This document shows, in pieces, positions 46,651 through 55,361 of a stretch of 64,000 nt of DNA (position 1 is the stretch's first letter; each line of letters starts with the position of its first letter). The notes beneath the pieces are model-generated. The model did not search any database. It was not told the DNA's origin and saw only the letters and a program-made list of their open reading frames with translations. The position numbers and the translations under genes were made by a program. The stretch comes from Roseomonas sp. (lineage in GTDB: Bacteria > Pseudomonadota > Alphaproteobacteria > Acetobacterales > Acetobacteraceae): positions 123,079 through 187,078 of the forward strand of contig JADCFA010000016.1 of the NCBI GenBank assembly GCA_020249775.1, given 5' to 3'.

Positions 46651-47385
46651 ATGGCGCGCAACAAGACCTATCCGGATTTCGATGCGGCGGTGGCGGATAT
46701 TCCGGATGGCGCGGTGATCGCCATCGGCGGCTTCGCCGGCCCTGGCACGCCGTATAATCTGATTGCCGCCCTGGCGCGGCGCGGCGCCAAGCGCCTGACC
46801 TGCATCGCCAATACCACGGGCGGCGCACATAAGCCGCGCATGCCCGATATCGGCATGCTGGTGGAAAATGGCCAGGTGGCGAAGGTGATCTGCTCCTTCA
46901 CCGCCGCAACGCGCGCATCCGATGTGCTGCCCTTCACGAAATACTATGAATCCGGCGAGGTGGAGGCTGAAATCGTCCCGCAAGGCACCTTGGCTGAGCG
47001 GCTGCGCGCCGCCGGCGCGGGCATTCCCGCCTTTTACACGCCAACGGCCGTTGGCACTGAATTGGCCGAAGGGCGCGAAACGCGAGAGATCAATGGCCGG
47101 CGCTATTTGCTGGAATATGCGCTGCCGGTGGATTTCGCCTTCATTCGCGCCGCGCGGGCGGATGCGGTTGGCAATCTTCGCTTTCATCGCAGCCAACGCA
47201 ATTTCAATCCGCTGATGGCAATGGCGGCGAAAACCACCATTGTGGAAGTGGAAGAAGATATCCTGCCCGCCGGCGGCATAGATGCCGATGATGTGCATAC
47301 CCCTGGCCTTGTGGTGCATCGGTTGATCCGCGTGCCGCCACCCCCCATGGGGCTTTGGACCCGCAAGCGGGAGGCCACACGATGA
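46651..47385 (+). CDS. CoA-transferase subunit A (3-oxoacid CoA-transferase type)
   Basis: A 244-residue alpha subunit of a class I CoA transferase. The CoA-binding glycine run is AIGGFAGPGTPYNLI, with PQGTLAERLRAAGAGIPAFYTPT later. It pairs with the beta subunit encoded immediately downstream through an ATGA overlap. The enzyme moves CoA from a donor such as succinyl-CoA to a 3-oxo acid. ATG 46651 has AAGGGG upstream. Confidence 0.92.
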   Translation: MARNKTYPDFDAAVADIPDGAVIAIGGFAGPGTPYNLIAALARRGAKRLTCIANTTGGAHKPRMPDIGMLVENGQVAKVICSFTAATRASDVLPFTKYYESGEVEAEIVPQGTLAERLRAAGAGIPAFYTPTAVGTELAEGRETREINGRRYLLEYALPVDFAFIRAARADAVGNLRFHRSQRNFNPLMAMAAKTTIVEVEEDILPAGGIDADDVHTPGLVVHRLIRVPPPPMGLWTRKREATR

Positions 47386-48011
47386 GCTGGACACGCATGC
47401 AAATGGCCGAAAGGCTGGTGCGCGAATTTCAGGATGGTTGGGTGGTCAATCTTGGTGTCGGCATGCCGACCATGATCGCCGATGTCCCAATGGGCGACCG
47501 CGATATCATCTTCCATGCCGAAAACGGCGTGATCGGCTATGGCGCGGTCTGCGCGCCGGGTACGGAAGACCTCAATCTGGTCAATGCGGGTGGGCAGAAT
47601 GTGGTGCTGAACCCCGGCGCTTCCATTGTGCATCACGCCGATAGCTTCGCGCTGATCCGCGGCGGGCGGATGGATGTGACGGTGATGGGCGCCTATGAAG
47701 TCGCGGCCAATGGCGATTTTGCCAATTGGAAACTGAAGGGCGCCAAGGGCGGTGGCATTGGCGGGGCGATGGATTTGGCTGCCTCGGCGCAGCGCGTTTA
47801 CATCATGCTGGAACATCGCACGCGTGATGGCGCTTCCCGCCTGCTGCCGCGTTGCAGCTTGCCGATTACCGCTGCCGGCGTGGTGACGCTGGTGGTGACA
47901 GATCTTGGGCTTTTCGCACCCATGGGTGAGGGTTTCGCCTTGCGCGATCTTGCCCCCGGCGTGACGCTGGAAGAAGTGCGCGCCGCCACCGCCTGCCCCA
48001 TCATTGCTTGA
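47382..48011 (+). CDS. CoA-transferase subunit B (3-oxoacid CoA-transferase type)
   Basis: A 209-residue beta subunit. The catalytic Glu lies in ENGVIGYG, and GVGMPTMIAD, GGRMDVTVMGAYEV and CSLPITAAGVV match family positions. The start overlaps subunit A by 4 bases. Together they are likely to serve acetoacetate, 3-oxoadipate or a related acid; which one cannot be told. Confidence 0.93.
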   Translation: MSWTRMQMAERLVREFQDGWVVNLGVGMPTMIADVPMGDRDIIFHAENGVIGYGAVCAPGTEDLNLVNAGGQNVVLNPGASIVHHADSFALIRGGRMDVTVMGAYEVAANGDFANWKLKGAKGGGIGGAMDLAASAQRVYIMLEHRTRDGASRLLPRCSLPITAAGVVTLVVTDLGLFAPMGEGFALRDLAPGVTLEEVRAATACPIIA

Positions 48012-48020
48012 GGAAACGCC

Positions 48021-48629
48021 ATGCCGCAGTTGATTGATTATTATGTTTCGCTGAATTCGCCCTGGGCCCATTTGGGCGCAGCGCGGATTGAAGCCCTGGC
48101 AGCGCAGCATGGGGCGGAACTGCGCATTTGGCCGGTGGATTTCGGCACCATCTTCGCGGGTTCCGGCGGCTTGCCGCTGCCCAAGCGTTCACCGCAACGC
48201 CAGGCCTATCGCTTGCAGGAATTGCAGCGTTGGCGCGATGCGCTTGGCATTCCCATCAATATTCATCCCAAGCATTCCCCGGCCAATGAATTGCCAGGCG
48301 CGGCAGCGGTGATTGCGCTGCGCGAAACACAGGGCAATGCGCCGGCCATCCGCCTGGCGCATCGTATCCTGAAGGCGCTTTGGCAGGAAGAACAGGATAC
48401 GGGTGATGCCGCCACCTTGGCCAAACTGATCCGCGATTGCGGCCTGGATGCGGATACGGTGCTGCGCCTGGCAGAAGACCCGCGCTGGCTGGAACAACGC
48501 AAGGCCGATACCGCCGCCGCGCTGGAACGCGGCGTTTTCGGTGCGCCTTCCTATGTGATTGGGGAGGATATTTTCTGGGGCCAGGATAGGTTGGAATTCG
48601 TCGCCAAGCGCTTGAGCAAAGGCGCTTGA
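48021..48629 (+). CDS. 2-hydroxychromene-2-carboxylate isomerase-like protein
   Basis: A 202-residue thioredoxin-fold protein of the kappa glutathione transferase/DsbA-like group. DYYVSLNSPWAHLG at the N-terminus holds the active-site Ser position, and GVFGAPSYVIGEDIFWGQDRLEFV is the family C-terminal motif. The named family isomerises a naphthalene-pathway intermediate with glutathione. Broader family members have unknown substrates. It is 9 bases after the CoA-transferase B stop and overlaps the next start by one base. Confidence 0.86.
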   Translation: MPQLIDYYVSLNSPWAHLGAARIEALAAQHGAELRIWPVDFGTIFAGSGGLPLPKRSPQRQAYRLQELQRWRDALGIPINIHPKHSPANELPGAAAVIALRETQGNAPAIRLAHRILKALWQEEQDTGDAATLAKLIRDCGLDADTVLRLAEDPRWLEQRKADTAAALERGVFGAPSYVIGEDIFWGQDRLEFVAKRLSKGA

Positions 48630-50929
48630 TGTTCAGCGGAAAATCCATTGCCAGGCTGGAAGATGCGCGGTTTCTGACCGGGCGCGGGCGCTATGTTTCG
48701 GATATACTACCGGCGGACGCGCTGCATGCCGTGGTGCTACGCTCACCCCATGCCCATGCAGTCTTCAGTGCCATTAACGCAGAAGCAGCACGCGCCACGC
48801 CCGGCGTGGTGGGTGTTTTCACTGCCGCTGATCTTGCGGCGGATGATCTGGCCCCCCTGCCCTGCACGGCGGTCGTCGCCAGCGTGTCGCCCATGGTGGT
48901 TCCGCCACGCCCGGTTCTCGCCACGGATCGCGTGCGACATTTGGGTGAAGCAGTTGCCTTGATTATCGCAACCAGCGCCGCAGCCGCGCGTGATGCGGCG
49001 GAGGTGGTTGAGGTCAGCTACGACACTCTGCCCGCCGTGATTGATGGCGCGTTTGCCCTTGGCGCTGCGGCACCGCAAATCTGGCCGCAAGCGCCTGGCA
49101 ATGAGGCATTTCGCTTCCTGAAAGGCGATCGCACTGCAACCGATGCGGCTTTCGCCCAGGCGGATCATGTTGTCAGCCTTGATCTGTTGAATAACCGAGT
49201 GCATGCCGTGCCGATTGAACCCCGCGCCGCGCTGGCGCGTTTTGATGATGGACAGTTTGAATTGATTTTCACCGGCATGGGAGTGCATGGTATTCGCCGG
49301 CAGCTCGCGACCGTATTTCGCCTGCCGGAAGCGGATTTTCACCTGGTCTGCCCCGATGTGGGCGGCGGCTTTGGCGCCAAGAATTTCCTGTTCCCGGAAT
49401 ATGTGCTGGCGCTTTGGGCAGCACGGCGGCTGGGCCGCGCCATTGCCTGGCAGGCGGAACCGAGTGAGGAATTCGCCGCCGCCGTGCATGGCCGCGACTT
49501 GCGCGCCAAGGCAAGATTGGCGCTGGCTGATGATGGCCGCTTCCTGGGGCTGGAAATCAGCAGTATCGCCGATATGGGCGCCTATCTTTCCGCAGTTGGC
49601 CCGCATTGTCCGACCAATGCATTCTCCACCGCCATGGGCGGCGTTTATGCGATTCCAGCGATGCATCTGGAAGTGCGCGGCGCCTTCACCAATAGCCTGC
49701 CCGTGGATGCCTATCGCGGTGCCGGCAAGCCAGAGGCGAATTACATCATCGAAAGGCTGGTGGATGCGGCGGCGCGCGAATTGGGGCGCGATCCCGCGGC
49801 CTTGCGCGCCATGAATATGCTGCCCAATGCGCCGCATCGGACGGCCATGGGGATGGCGGTAGATGGTGGGCGTTTCGCGGCCAATCTTGCTGTGCTGGAC
49901 CGGGTTTCTGACGCCGCAGGTTTCGCGGCACGGCGCGATGAAGCAGCGCAGCGCGACATGTTGCTCGGCCGTGGCATAGCCTGTTTTCTGGAAACCGCGC
50001 GTGGTGCGCCGGGTGAATGGGCATCGGTTAGCGTGGATACATCGGGCCAAGCCCGCGCAGCAATCGGCACACAAAGCAATGGGCAGGGCCATGAAACCAG
50101 CTATGCGCAGATTGTGGCCGATAGGCTTGGTCTGACACCGAAAGAAGTGCAGGTGCAGCAAGCCGATACGGCATTGCTGCCGAATGGCAATGGCCATGGC
50201 GGGGCGCGTTCCTTGCATTTGGGTGGCGGCGCGCTGGTGCTGGCGCTTGATGCGCTCATGGAAAAGGCGCGCCTTATTGCCGCGCATTTGCTGCAAGCCG
50301 ATCCCGCCGCGCTTTCTTTCGCTAATGGGCTCTTTGCCTTACCTGATGGAGAACGCTTCATCACCCTTGCTGAAATCGCGCGCGCTGCTGAAGATTCGGC
50401 CAGCCTTCCCGAAGGCATGACGCCAGGGCTTGCCGCTTCGGGTCACAATACCTCGGACCTTGTGACCTTCCCCAATGGTTGTCAGGCAGCGGAGATTGAG
50501 ATTGATCCCGATACCGGTCATGTGCGGCTGATGCGCTATATCGCCGTGGATGATTATGGGCGCTTGGTGAATCCGCGCCTGACGCAAGGGCAGGTGCAGG
50601 GCGGGCTGGTGCAGGGCATTGGTCAAGCCATGTTGGAAGACATCATTTATGATCGCGAGTCAGGTCAATTACTGACCGGTTCGCTGATGGATTACGCCCT
50701 ACCACGCGCGGATGATGTGCCGGCAATTGAGGTTATGCTGGAAGGCACAGCGACCGCCGCCAATCCCCTTGGTTTGAAGGGCTCTGGCCAGGCCGGCGCC
50801 ATCGCCGCGCCGCAGACCGTGATGAACGCCATTGCTGATGCGCTGGCACTGCGTGGTACGACTGCGCCCAATATGCCCGCAACCCCCGAAAAAATTTGGC
50901 GTGCCTTACGAAACGCTGCCTCCATCTGA
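48629..50929 (+). CDS. Molybdenum hydroxylase large subunit (xanthine dehydrogenase family)
   Basis: A 766-residue molybdopterin cytosine dinucleotide-binding subunit. ARLEDARFLTGRGRYVSD, PDVGGGFGAKNFLFPEY and NGQGHETSYAQIVAD follow the CoxL-like pattern. The last active-site loop reads GLKGSGQAGAIAAPQ, with Gln (CAG codon, confirmed in the bases) where xanthine dehydrogenase and most relatives have the catalytic Glu (GxGExG). No FAD-binding medium subunit or iron-sulfur small subunit gene lies in the window. It may belong to a subfamily with a different mechanism, or recruit partners encoded elsewhere. The start is ATG 48629, overlapping the previous stop by one base. Confidence 0.85.
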   Translation: MFSGKSIARLEDARFLTGRGRYVSDILPADALHAVVLRSPHAHAVFSAINAEAARATPGVVGVFTAADLAADDLAPLPCTAVVASVSPMVVPPRPVLATDRVRHLGEAVALIIATSAAAARDAAEVVEVSYDTLPAVIDGAFALGAAAPQIWPQAPGNEAFRFLKGDRTATDAAFAQADHVVSLDLLNNRVHAVPIEPRAALARFDDGQFELIFTGMGVHGIRRQLATVFRLPEADFHLVCPDVGGGFGAKNFLFPEYVLALWAARRLGRAIAWQAEPSEEFAAAVHGRDLRAKARLALADDGRFLGLEISSIADMGAYLSAVGPHCPTNAFSTAMGGVYAIPAMHLEVRGAFTNSLPVDAYRGAGKPEANYIIERLVDAAARELGRDPAALRAMNMLPNAPHRTAMGMAVDGGRFAANLAVLDRVSDAAGFAARRDEAAQRDMLLGRGIACFLETARGAPGEWASVSVDTSGQARAAIGTQSNGQGHETSYAQIVADRLGLTPKEVQVQQADTALLPNGNGHGGARSLHLGGGALVLALDALMEKARLIAAHLLQADPAALSFANGLFALPDGERFITLAEIARAAEDSASLPEGMTPGLAASGHNTSDLVTFPNGCQAAEIEIDPDTGHVRLMRYIAVDDYGRLVNPRLTQGQVQGGLVQGIGQAMLEDIIYDRESGQLLTGSLMDYALPRADDVPAIEVMLEGTATAANPLGLKGSGQAGAIAAPQTVMNAIADALALRGTTAPNMPATPEKIWRALRNAASI

Positions 50930-50943
50930 AAGGAATTGACGCC

Positions 50944-51852
50944 ATGACCTATCAAGTCACGCGGGATTTCATTGGCTACGGCGCCAATCCGCCCGATCCG
51001 CAATGGCCAGGTGGCGCCAAACTCGCCGTCAATTTTGTCATCAATTATGAGGAAGGCAGTGAGCCTTCCTTCGAACTTGGCGATGGCGTCACAGAAAATG
51101 GGCTGACCGAAGCGCATGGCCTCAATCAGATCAAATCCGGCCGCGATCTGGCGGCTGAGGGCATGTTTGAATATGGCAGCCGCGTTGGCTTTTGGCGTCT
51201 GCATCGCCTGTTCCAGGAACGCAGCCTGCCGGTCACGATTTTCGGCTGCGCGCTGGCGCTGGAACGCAACCCGGAAGCGGCCGCTGCCATCAAGGCCGCA
51301 GGCTATGATGTCTGTTCCCATGGCTGGCGCTGGGTCAAGCATTTTGAGCTATCGGAAGAAGAAGAACGCGACCATATCCGCAAGGCCATTGAAAGCCAGC
51401 AAAAGACTGTCGGGCATCGGCCCGATGGCTGGTATTGCCGTTATGGACCTTCGGTGAATACGCGCCGCCTGGTCGTGGAAGAAGGCGGCTTCTTGTATGA
51501 TAGCGATTATTACGGCGATGAATTGCCAATCTGGACAAGCGTGAATGGCAAGCCGCATTTGGTAGTGCCCTATTCGCTCACGAATAATGATGGCAAATAT
51601 GCCGGCTGGATGGGCACATCGGATGACTGGTTTTCTTACATTCGTGATGCCTTCGACATGCTCTATGAAGAAGGCCGCAAGGGTCAGCCGAAGATGATGT
51701 CCGTCGGGTTGCACATGCGCCTGATCGGTCACCCGGCGCGCGCGGTCGCGCTGCAAAGGCTACTTGATTACATGGCGGCAAAGCGCGATGTCTGGATCAC
51801 CCGCCGTGCGGATATCGCGCGACATTGGATGGCGGTGCATCCGGTGAAGTGA
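50944..51852 (+). CDS. PuuE-like polysaccharide deacetylase-fold protein
   Basis: A 302-residue NodB-fold enzyme resembling PuuE allantoinase and related N-deacylases. NFVINYEEGSEPS supplies the N-terminal acidic site, VCSHGWRW the metal His, and GHRPDGWYCRYGPS the following catalytic strand. AAGGAATTG precedes ATG 50944. It lies 14 bases after the molybdenum hydroxylase gene, so it is probably the last gene of that operon. Purine catabolism is one reading (a hydroxylase followed by an allantoinase-like enzyme), but the large subunit is not a typical xanthine dehydrogenase. Confidence 0.82.
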   Translation: MTYQVTRDFIGYGANPPDPQWPGGAKLAVNFVINYEEGSEPSFELGDGVTENGLTEAHGLNQIKSGRDLAAEGMFEYGSRVGFWRLHRLFQERSLPVTIFGCALALERNPEAAAAIKAAGYDVCSHGWRWVKHFELSEEEERDHIRKAIESQQKTVGHRPDGWYCRYGPSVNTRRLVVEEGGFLYDSDYYGDELPIWTSVNGKPHLVVPYSLTNNDGKYAGWMGTSDDWFSYIRDAFDMLYEEGRKGQPKMMSVGLHMRLIGHPARAVALQRLLDYMAAKRDVWITRRADIARHWMAVHPVK

Positions 51853-52380
51853 TCTGAGGAGGCTTATTCAACAGGCAAATCCCCATCGTGCGGCTACCCG
51901 TAACCGCTGCAGATCAGCGGATTTTCCTGCCGTCACCCACCAAACCCTCTACGCGAAAGCCGCTCCATGAAGCTCTGGCGTCTGATCCGCGTAGATGGCC
52001 AACCGAGGCGGTGATGGAGGCGGCCTAACCCCTTCATGGCGGCATGTTGTTGAGATAATGCGTTCTTTCCAAGCCAGCACATCGCAAGAGAAATGTGCGG
52101 ACGGAAGCGATCACGATCACCTTCGACATTTCAAAGGCCGGTTTTCAGGTTCAGGGTTGAGGGTTCCTCCCACAGCCATCATTTGGCAAGCGGGTGACAC
52201 AGGCTGCTCCTGTTTCGCGATATAGTCCGCAGGCTTGCGGATCGCGCCAGCCTACGCCCAACACATGAATTCAGCCAAAACCTCACGCGAGCATACGAGA
52301 AATTTGCCCTGCACTCCTGCGGCGATCCATTGTTGAATCAATCGCCCAACCCAAAGGCAGGCGTGATCCAGCAAATGGGA
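51853..52380. other. 528-base region without an intact gene
   Basis: No open frame here has codon use like its neighbours. It contains an IS110-like remnant (52095-52160) and a hairpin at about 52226-52241 (TCCGCA, GGCT loop, TGCGGA, with further CGCGA/TCGCG pairing outside) that could end transcripts from either side. The base composition is less GC-rich than around it. It looks like a decayed insertion site between the deacetylase gene and the convergent metal-importer operon. Confidence 0.55.
52095..52160 (+). pseudogene. Possible IS110-type transposase N-terminal remnant
   Basis: The 21-codon frame before a stop reads ITITFDISKAGFQVQG, which resembles the DEDD-type start of IS110/IS1111 transposases (I-G-hydrophobic-D-hydrophobic-A/S-K-x3-Q-V-H-G). 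Nothing recognisable continues it in any frame. The short length means chance similarity is possible. Confidence 0.3.
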
Positions 52381-53313
52381 TCACGCTACACCCTGCATTT
52401 TTACCTGCGCCATCCGCATCTGGCGCAGCAGCATCGCGCCCGCCACTGCAAGCCCACCCAGCGTGCCAATCACCCCCGCCGCATTGAGCGAAAACGCCTG
52501 CCCAAAGACCGCCGGCAAGGGCCCGGCCAGCGCATAACCCAAGGCGCCAAGCCCAGCGCCCAAAGCCGCACCGCCCAACACCTGTGCGCGATAGGAATCC
52601 GTCAGCAAGCGTATCGCTGCCGCTGGGCACACCAGCATCGCTACCACCAGAATGCTGCCCACCGCCTCAAACGCCGCGACCGCCGCCGCGGCCACCATCA
52701 AATTCAGCATCAATTCCAGCCGCCGCGCCGGCAGGCCAATGGCGGCAGCGTAATCGGGATCAAAACAGAGCAAATGCAAGGGCCGCCAAAGCAGCGCAAC
52801 CAGACCTGCCAGCACCAGCGCAACCGCCGCCAGCAGAAATATCTGACGCGGCAGGGAAGCGAGCGCCGCCGGATCAAGCAAGGAGGCAAAGCCCTGCGCT
52901 TCCAGCCAGACCAGGCTCTCCAATTGCCCGAACAAGACGCAATCAAGATCAAGATCAACGCTGCGCGCACCGGTCGCTTCAATCAGCATCAGGCCAAGGG
53001 CGAAGAAGCTGGTGAAGACCGCGCCCGTCGCTGCCCCTGATTCCAGCCGCGCCACGCGCCGCACCAGGCCGATTACAAACACCGCCGCCAAGGCCGCTGC
53101 CAAAGCGCCCAACAGCATCGGCAAGCCCGCCCGCGCACCGGTGATCGCAAAGCCTGCAATGATACCGGGCAGCACCGCATGGGATAGCGCATCGCCCAGC
53201 AAACTATCGCGCCGGAGCACCAGGAAAGACCCAAGCAAACCGCACAAGCCACACGCGAGAATCGCAGCGATCAAGGCCGGCAGATCGAGCCTAAGAAAAT
53301 CCTCAACTGTCAC
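52381..53313 (-). CDS. Metal ABC transporter permease (TroD/MntD-like)
   Basis: A 310-residue inner-membrane permease of the ABC-3 family, with LLGSFLVLRRDSLLGDALSHAVLPGI early and VGSILVVAMLVCPAAAIRLLT late, both standard for manganese/zinc/iron permeases. The start is GTG 53313, which overlaps the upstream permease stop in GTGA. It is the last gene of the importer operon. The Mn/Zn/Fe choice cannot be read directly. Confidence 0.9.
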   Translation of the reverse strand: MTVEDFLRLDLPALIAAILACGLCGLLGSFLVLRRDSLLGDALSHAVLPGIIAGFAITGARAGLPMLLGALAAALAAVFVIGLVRRVARLESGAATGAVFTSFFALGLMLIEATGARSVDLDLDCVLFGQLESLVWLEAQGFASLLDPAALASLPRQIFLLAAVALVLAGLVALLWRPLHLLCFDPDYAAAIGLPARRLELMLNLMVAAAAVAAFEAVGSILVVAMLVCPAAAIRLLTDSYRAQVLGGAALGAGLGALGYALAGPLPAVFGQAFSLNAAGVIGTLGGLAVAGAMLLRQMRMAQVKMQGVA

Positions 53314-54599
53314 GGTCTTGGCCCCAGTGCATGTGGTGAAGCCGGCAGCGATGAAGGCTCCGCCAATAAACGTGTCGCCATATCGGCCGGCAGGCCATGT
53401 TCAACCAAATCCGCCAGCCGATCCGCGCCAGCGATATCGGTCGCACCAAGGCCGAGCAGGTGAAGTTCCACCGCACGATGCGCGCGCACGGCACGTCGCG
53501 CTGCTGCGGCGCCGCGCGGGGTCAGATGGATCTCTCCATCCGCCCGCGCGACCAGTCCTCGCACCCCAAGCCAAAGTGCGAGGCGCGACGCATAAGCTTC
53601 CGACCAACCGCGCGCGGCGGCCAGGGCGGCGATCGGTGTCCAGCGATCGCCCGCCGTGCCGGGGCCAGCGCCGGCGGCTTCCTGCGCCTCCCAAGCGGCA
53701 CGCAGAAAATGCGATTCGGTTGCGGCAATGCGCCGATGCGCGCGGCGCCAGGCTTCGGGCAGCAAGCCGCGCTCTGGCGCCAGCAGCAGCGCGAGCGTGA
53801 AGAAAATCGCGCCCGCCAGCACCACTGCCGCGCCTGTTGGCCATTCCGGTTCAAAGGCAGACGCCGCCGCGCCCAAAGCCCCCGCCAGCGCGCCGAGCGA
53901 GGCGGAGACGAGCAGCAAGACCGGCAGCCGATGAGAAAGCAGCCGTGCCGTCGCCGCCGGCAGAATGAGCAAGGCCACCACCAGCACCAGCCCCACTGCC
54001 TGCAAGCCCGCCACCGAGACAATCACAATCAGCCCAAGCAAGGCCAGATCCGTGCGCGCCACCGAAAGCCCCATGACGCGCGCATAGTCAGGGTCAAAAC
54101 ACGCAGCGCGCAGGCGCTGAAACATCAGCAGACAGATCAGCACGCAGAAGCCCGCGATGCCGCCGGCCCAAAGCGCATCTTCCGCGCGCATCGCCGCCGC
54201 CTGCCCCAGGATGAATTTGCCAAGCCCCGCCTGCGCTGCTTGCGGCATGGTCTGCACATGCGACAGCAGTGCAACACCGAGTGCATAAAAGCTCGACAAC
54301 ACAATCGCGATGGCGGCGTCTTCGCGGATGCGCCCGCCGCGCGTCAGCGCTTGCACCGCAAGCACGCCAAGCACGCCCGCGACCAGCGCGCCCGCCAACA
54401 AGGGCGGCAAAGCGCGTGGATTACCTCCAAGCGTGGCAACAATCATCGCCGCCAGCACCACGCCTGGCAAAGCGGCATGGCCCACCGCATCGGCCATCAG
54501 CGCGCGCCCACGCAGCAGCGCGAAAGCGCCGACCGTGCCGCAAGCAAGCCCAAGCAAGGCGCAACCCGCCAGAACGACCAGCGTGTTATAGCCAAGCAT
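53310..54599 (-). CDS. Metal ABC transporter permease with fused C-terminal winged-helix domain (TroC-like)
   Basis: A 429-residue protein: residues about 1-280 are an ABC-3 permease (FALLRGRALMADAVGHAALPGVVLA and GLQAVGLVLVVALLILPAATARLL), and residues about 320-420 form a soluble domain with IAALAAARGWSEAYASRLALWLGVRGLVAR and LTPRGAAAARRAVRAHRAVELHLLG, as in DtxR-type iron repressors. Such fusions occur in TroC/MntC-like permeases; their role is unproven and may be metal sensing at the membrane. ATG 54599 directly abuts the ATPase stop. Confidence 0.87.
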   Translation of the reverse strand: MLGYNTLVVLAGCALLGLACGTVGAFALLRGRALMADAVGHAALPGVVLAAMIVATLGGNPRALPPLLAGALVAGVLGVLAVQALTRGGRIREDAAIAIVLSSFYALGVALLSHVQTMPQAAQAGLGKFILGQAAAMRAEDALWAGGIAGFCVLICLLMFQRLRAACFDPDYARVMGLSVARTDLALLGLIVIVSVAGLQAVGLVLVVALLILPAATARLLSHRLPVLLLVSASLGALAGALGAAASAFEPEWPTGAAVVLAGAIFFTLALLLAPERGLLPEAWRRAHRRIAATESHFLRAAWEAQEAAGAGPGTAGDRWTPIAALAAARGWSEAYASRLALWLGVRGLVARADGEIHLTPRGAAAARRAVRAHRAVELHLLGLGATDIAGADRLADLVEHGLPADMATRLLAEPSSLPASPHALGPRP

Positions 54600-55361
54600 T
54601 TAGCGAAGCCCGCCTTCCGCCACCGCCTGTTCCAGCACATTCAGCCGCCCACCATAGGCGCGCGCAATTGCATCCGGCGTGAAGGCGGATTTGACCGGGC
54701 CAGCCGCGACCGCGCGGCCATTCAGCAGCAGCACCTGATCGAAATACGCCGGCACGGTTGAAAGATCATGATGCACGGCAATCACGCTCCGCCCTGCTGC
54801 CACCACGCGGCGCAGCACGGCGATGATGGCCTGTTCCGTTGCCGCATCAACCGCGGCGAAGGGTTCATCCATCAGGTATAGGTCAGCATCCTGCGCCAGC
54901 GCACGCGCCAGAAAAACGCGCTGTTGCTGCCCGCCTGACAGCCGCCCAATTTGCCGATCGGCAAGATCAGCGAGCCCCACCTGATCCAGCGCCGCACGCG
55001 CCGCATCGCGTTCGGCCTTCGGCACACGCCCCCACCAGCGCATGCGCGGATAGCGCGACATGCACACGACATCGAGCGCGGTCGCCGGAAAATCCCAATC
55101 CACCGAAGCGCGTTGTGGCAGATAGCCAACGCGGTTGCGCACCTCATCCAGGCTGCGACCAAAAAACCGCGCCTCGCCAGCAAGGCTCGGGATCAGGCCA
55201 AGCGCGGCGCGCAGCAAGGTGGATTTCCCCGCACCATTCGGCCCGACAATCGCGGTCAGCCCCGGCGCGGCCTGCCAGGTAATGTCCCACAGCACCGTCT
55301 TGTCGCCATAGGCGACAGTCAGATGCGTAATCGCGAGCGGGGCGGGGGCTGAGATGCTCAT
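54600..55361 (-). CDS. Metal ABC transporter ATP-binding protein (TroB/MntB-like)
   Basis: A 253-residue ATPase with Walker A GPNGAGKST, signature LSGGQQQR, Walker B LYLMDEPFAAVD and switch His in IAVHHDLS. VCMSRYPRMRWWGRV is typical of the manganese/zinc importer group. ATG 55361 overlaps the binding-protein stop by 4 bases. Confidence 0.93.
   Translation of the reverse strand: MSISAPAPLAITHLTVAYGDKTVLWDITWQAAPGLTAIVGPNGAGKSTLLRAALGLIPSLAGEARFFGRSLDEVRNRVGYLPQRASVDWDFPATALDVVCMSRYPRMRWWGRVPKAERDAARAALDQVGLADLADRQIGRLSGGQQQRVFLARALAQDADLYLMDEPFAAVDAATEQAIIAVLRRVVAAGRSVIAVHHDLSTVPAYFDQVLLLNGRAVAAGPVKSAFTPDAIARAYGGRLNVLEQAVAEGGLR

Noticed and set aside
48743..50296. A 517-codon open frame antisense to the molybdenum hydroxylase gene
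   Set aside because: It lies wholly inside a gene with clear family motifs; long antisense frames are common at this GC content. Its translation is rich in His, Arg and Gln and shows no domain.
51853..52380. tRNA or small RNA gene in the gap
   Set aside because: No cloverleaf or conserved T-loop sequence could be drawn; only simple hairpins are present.
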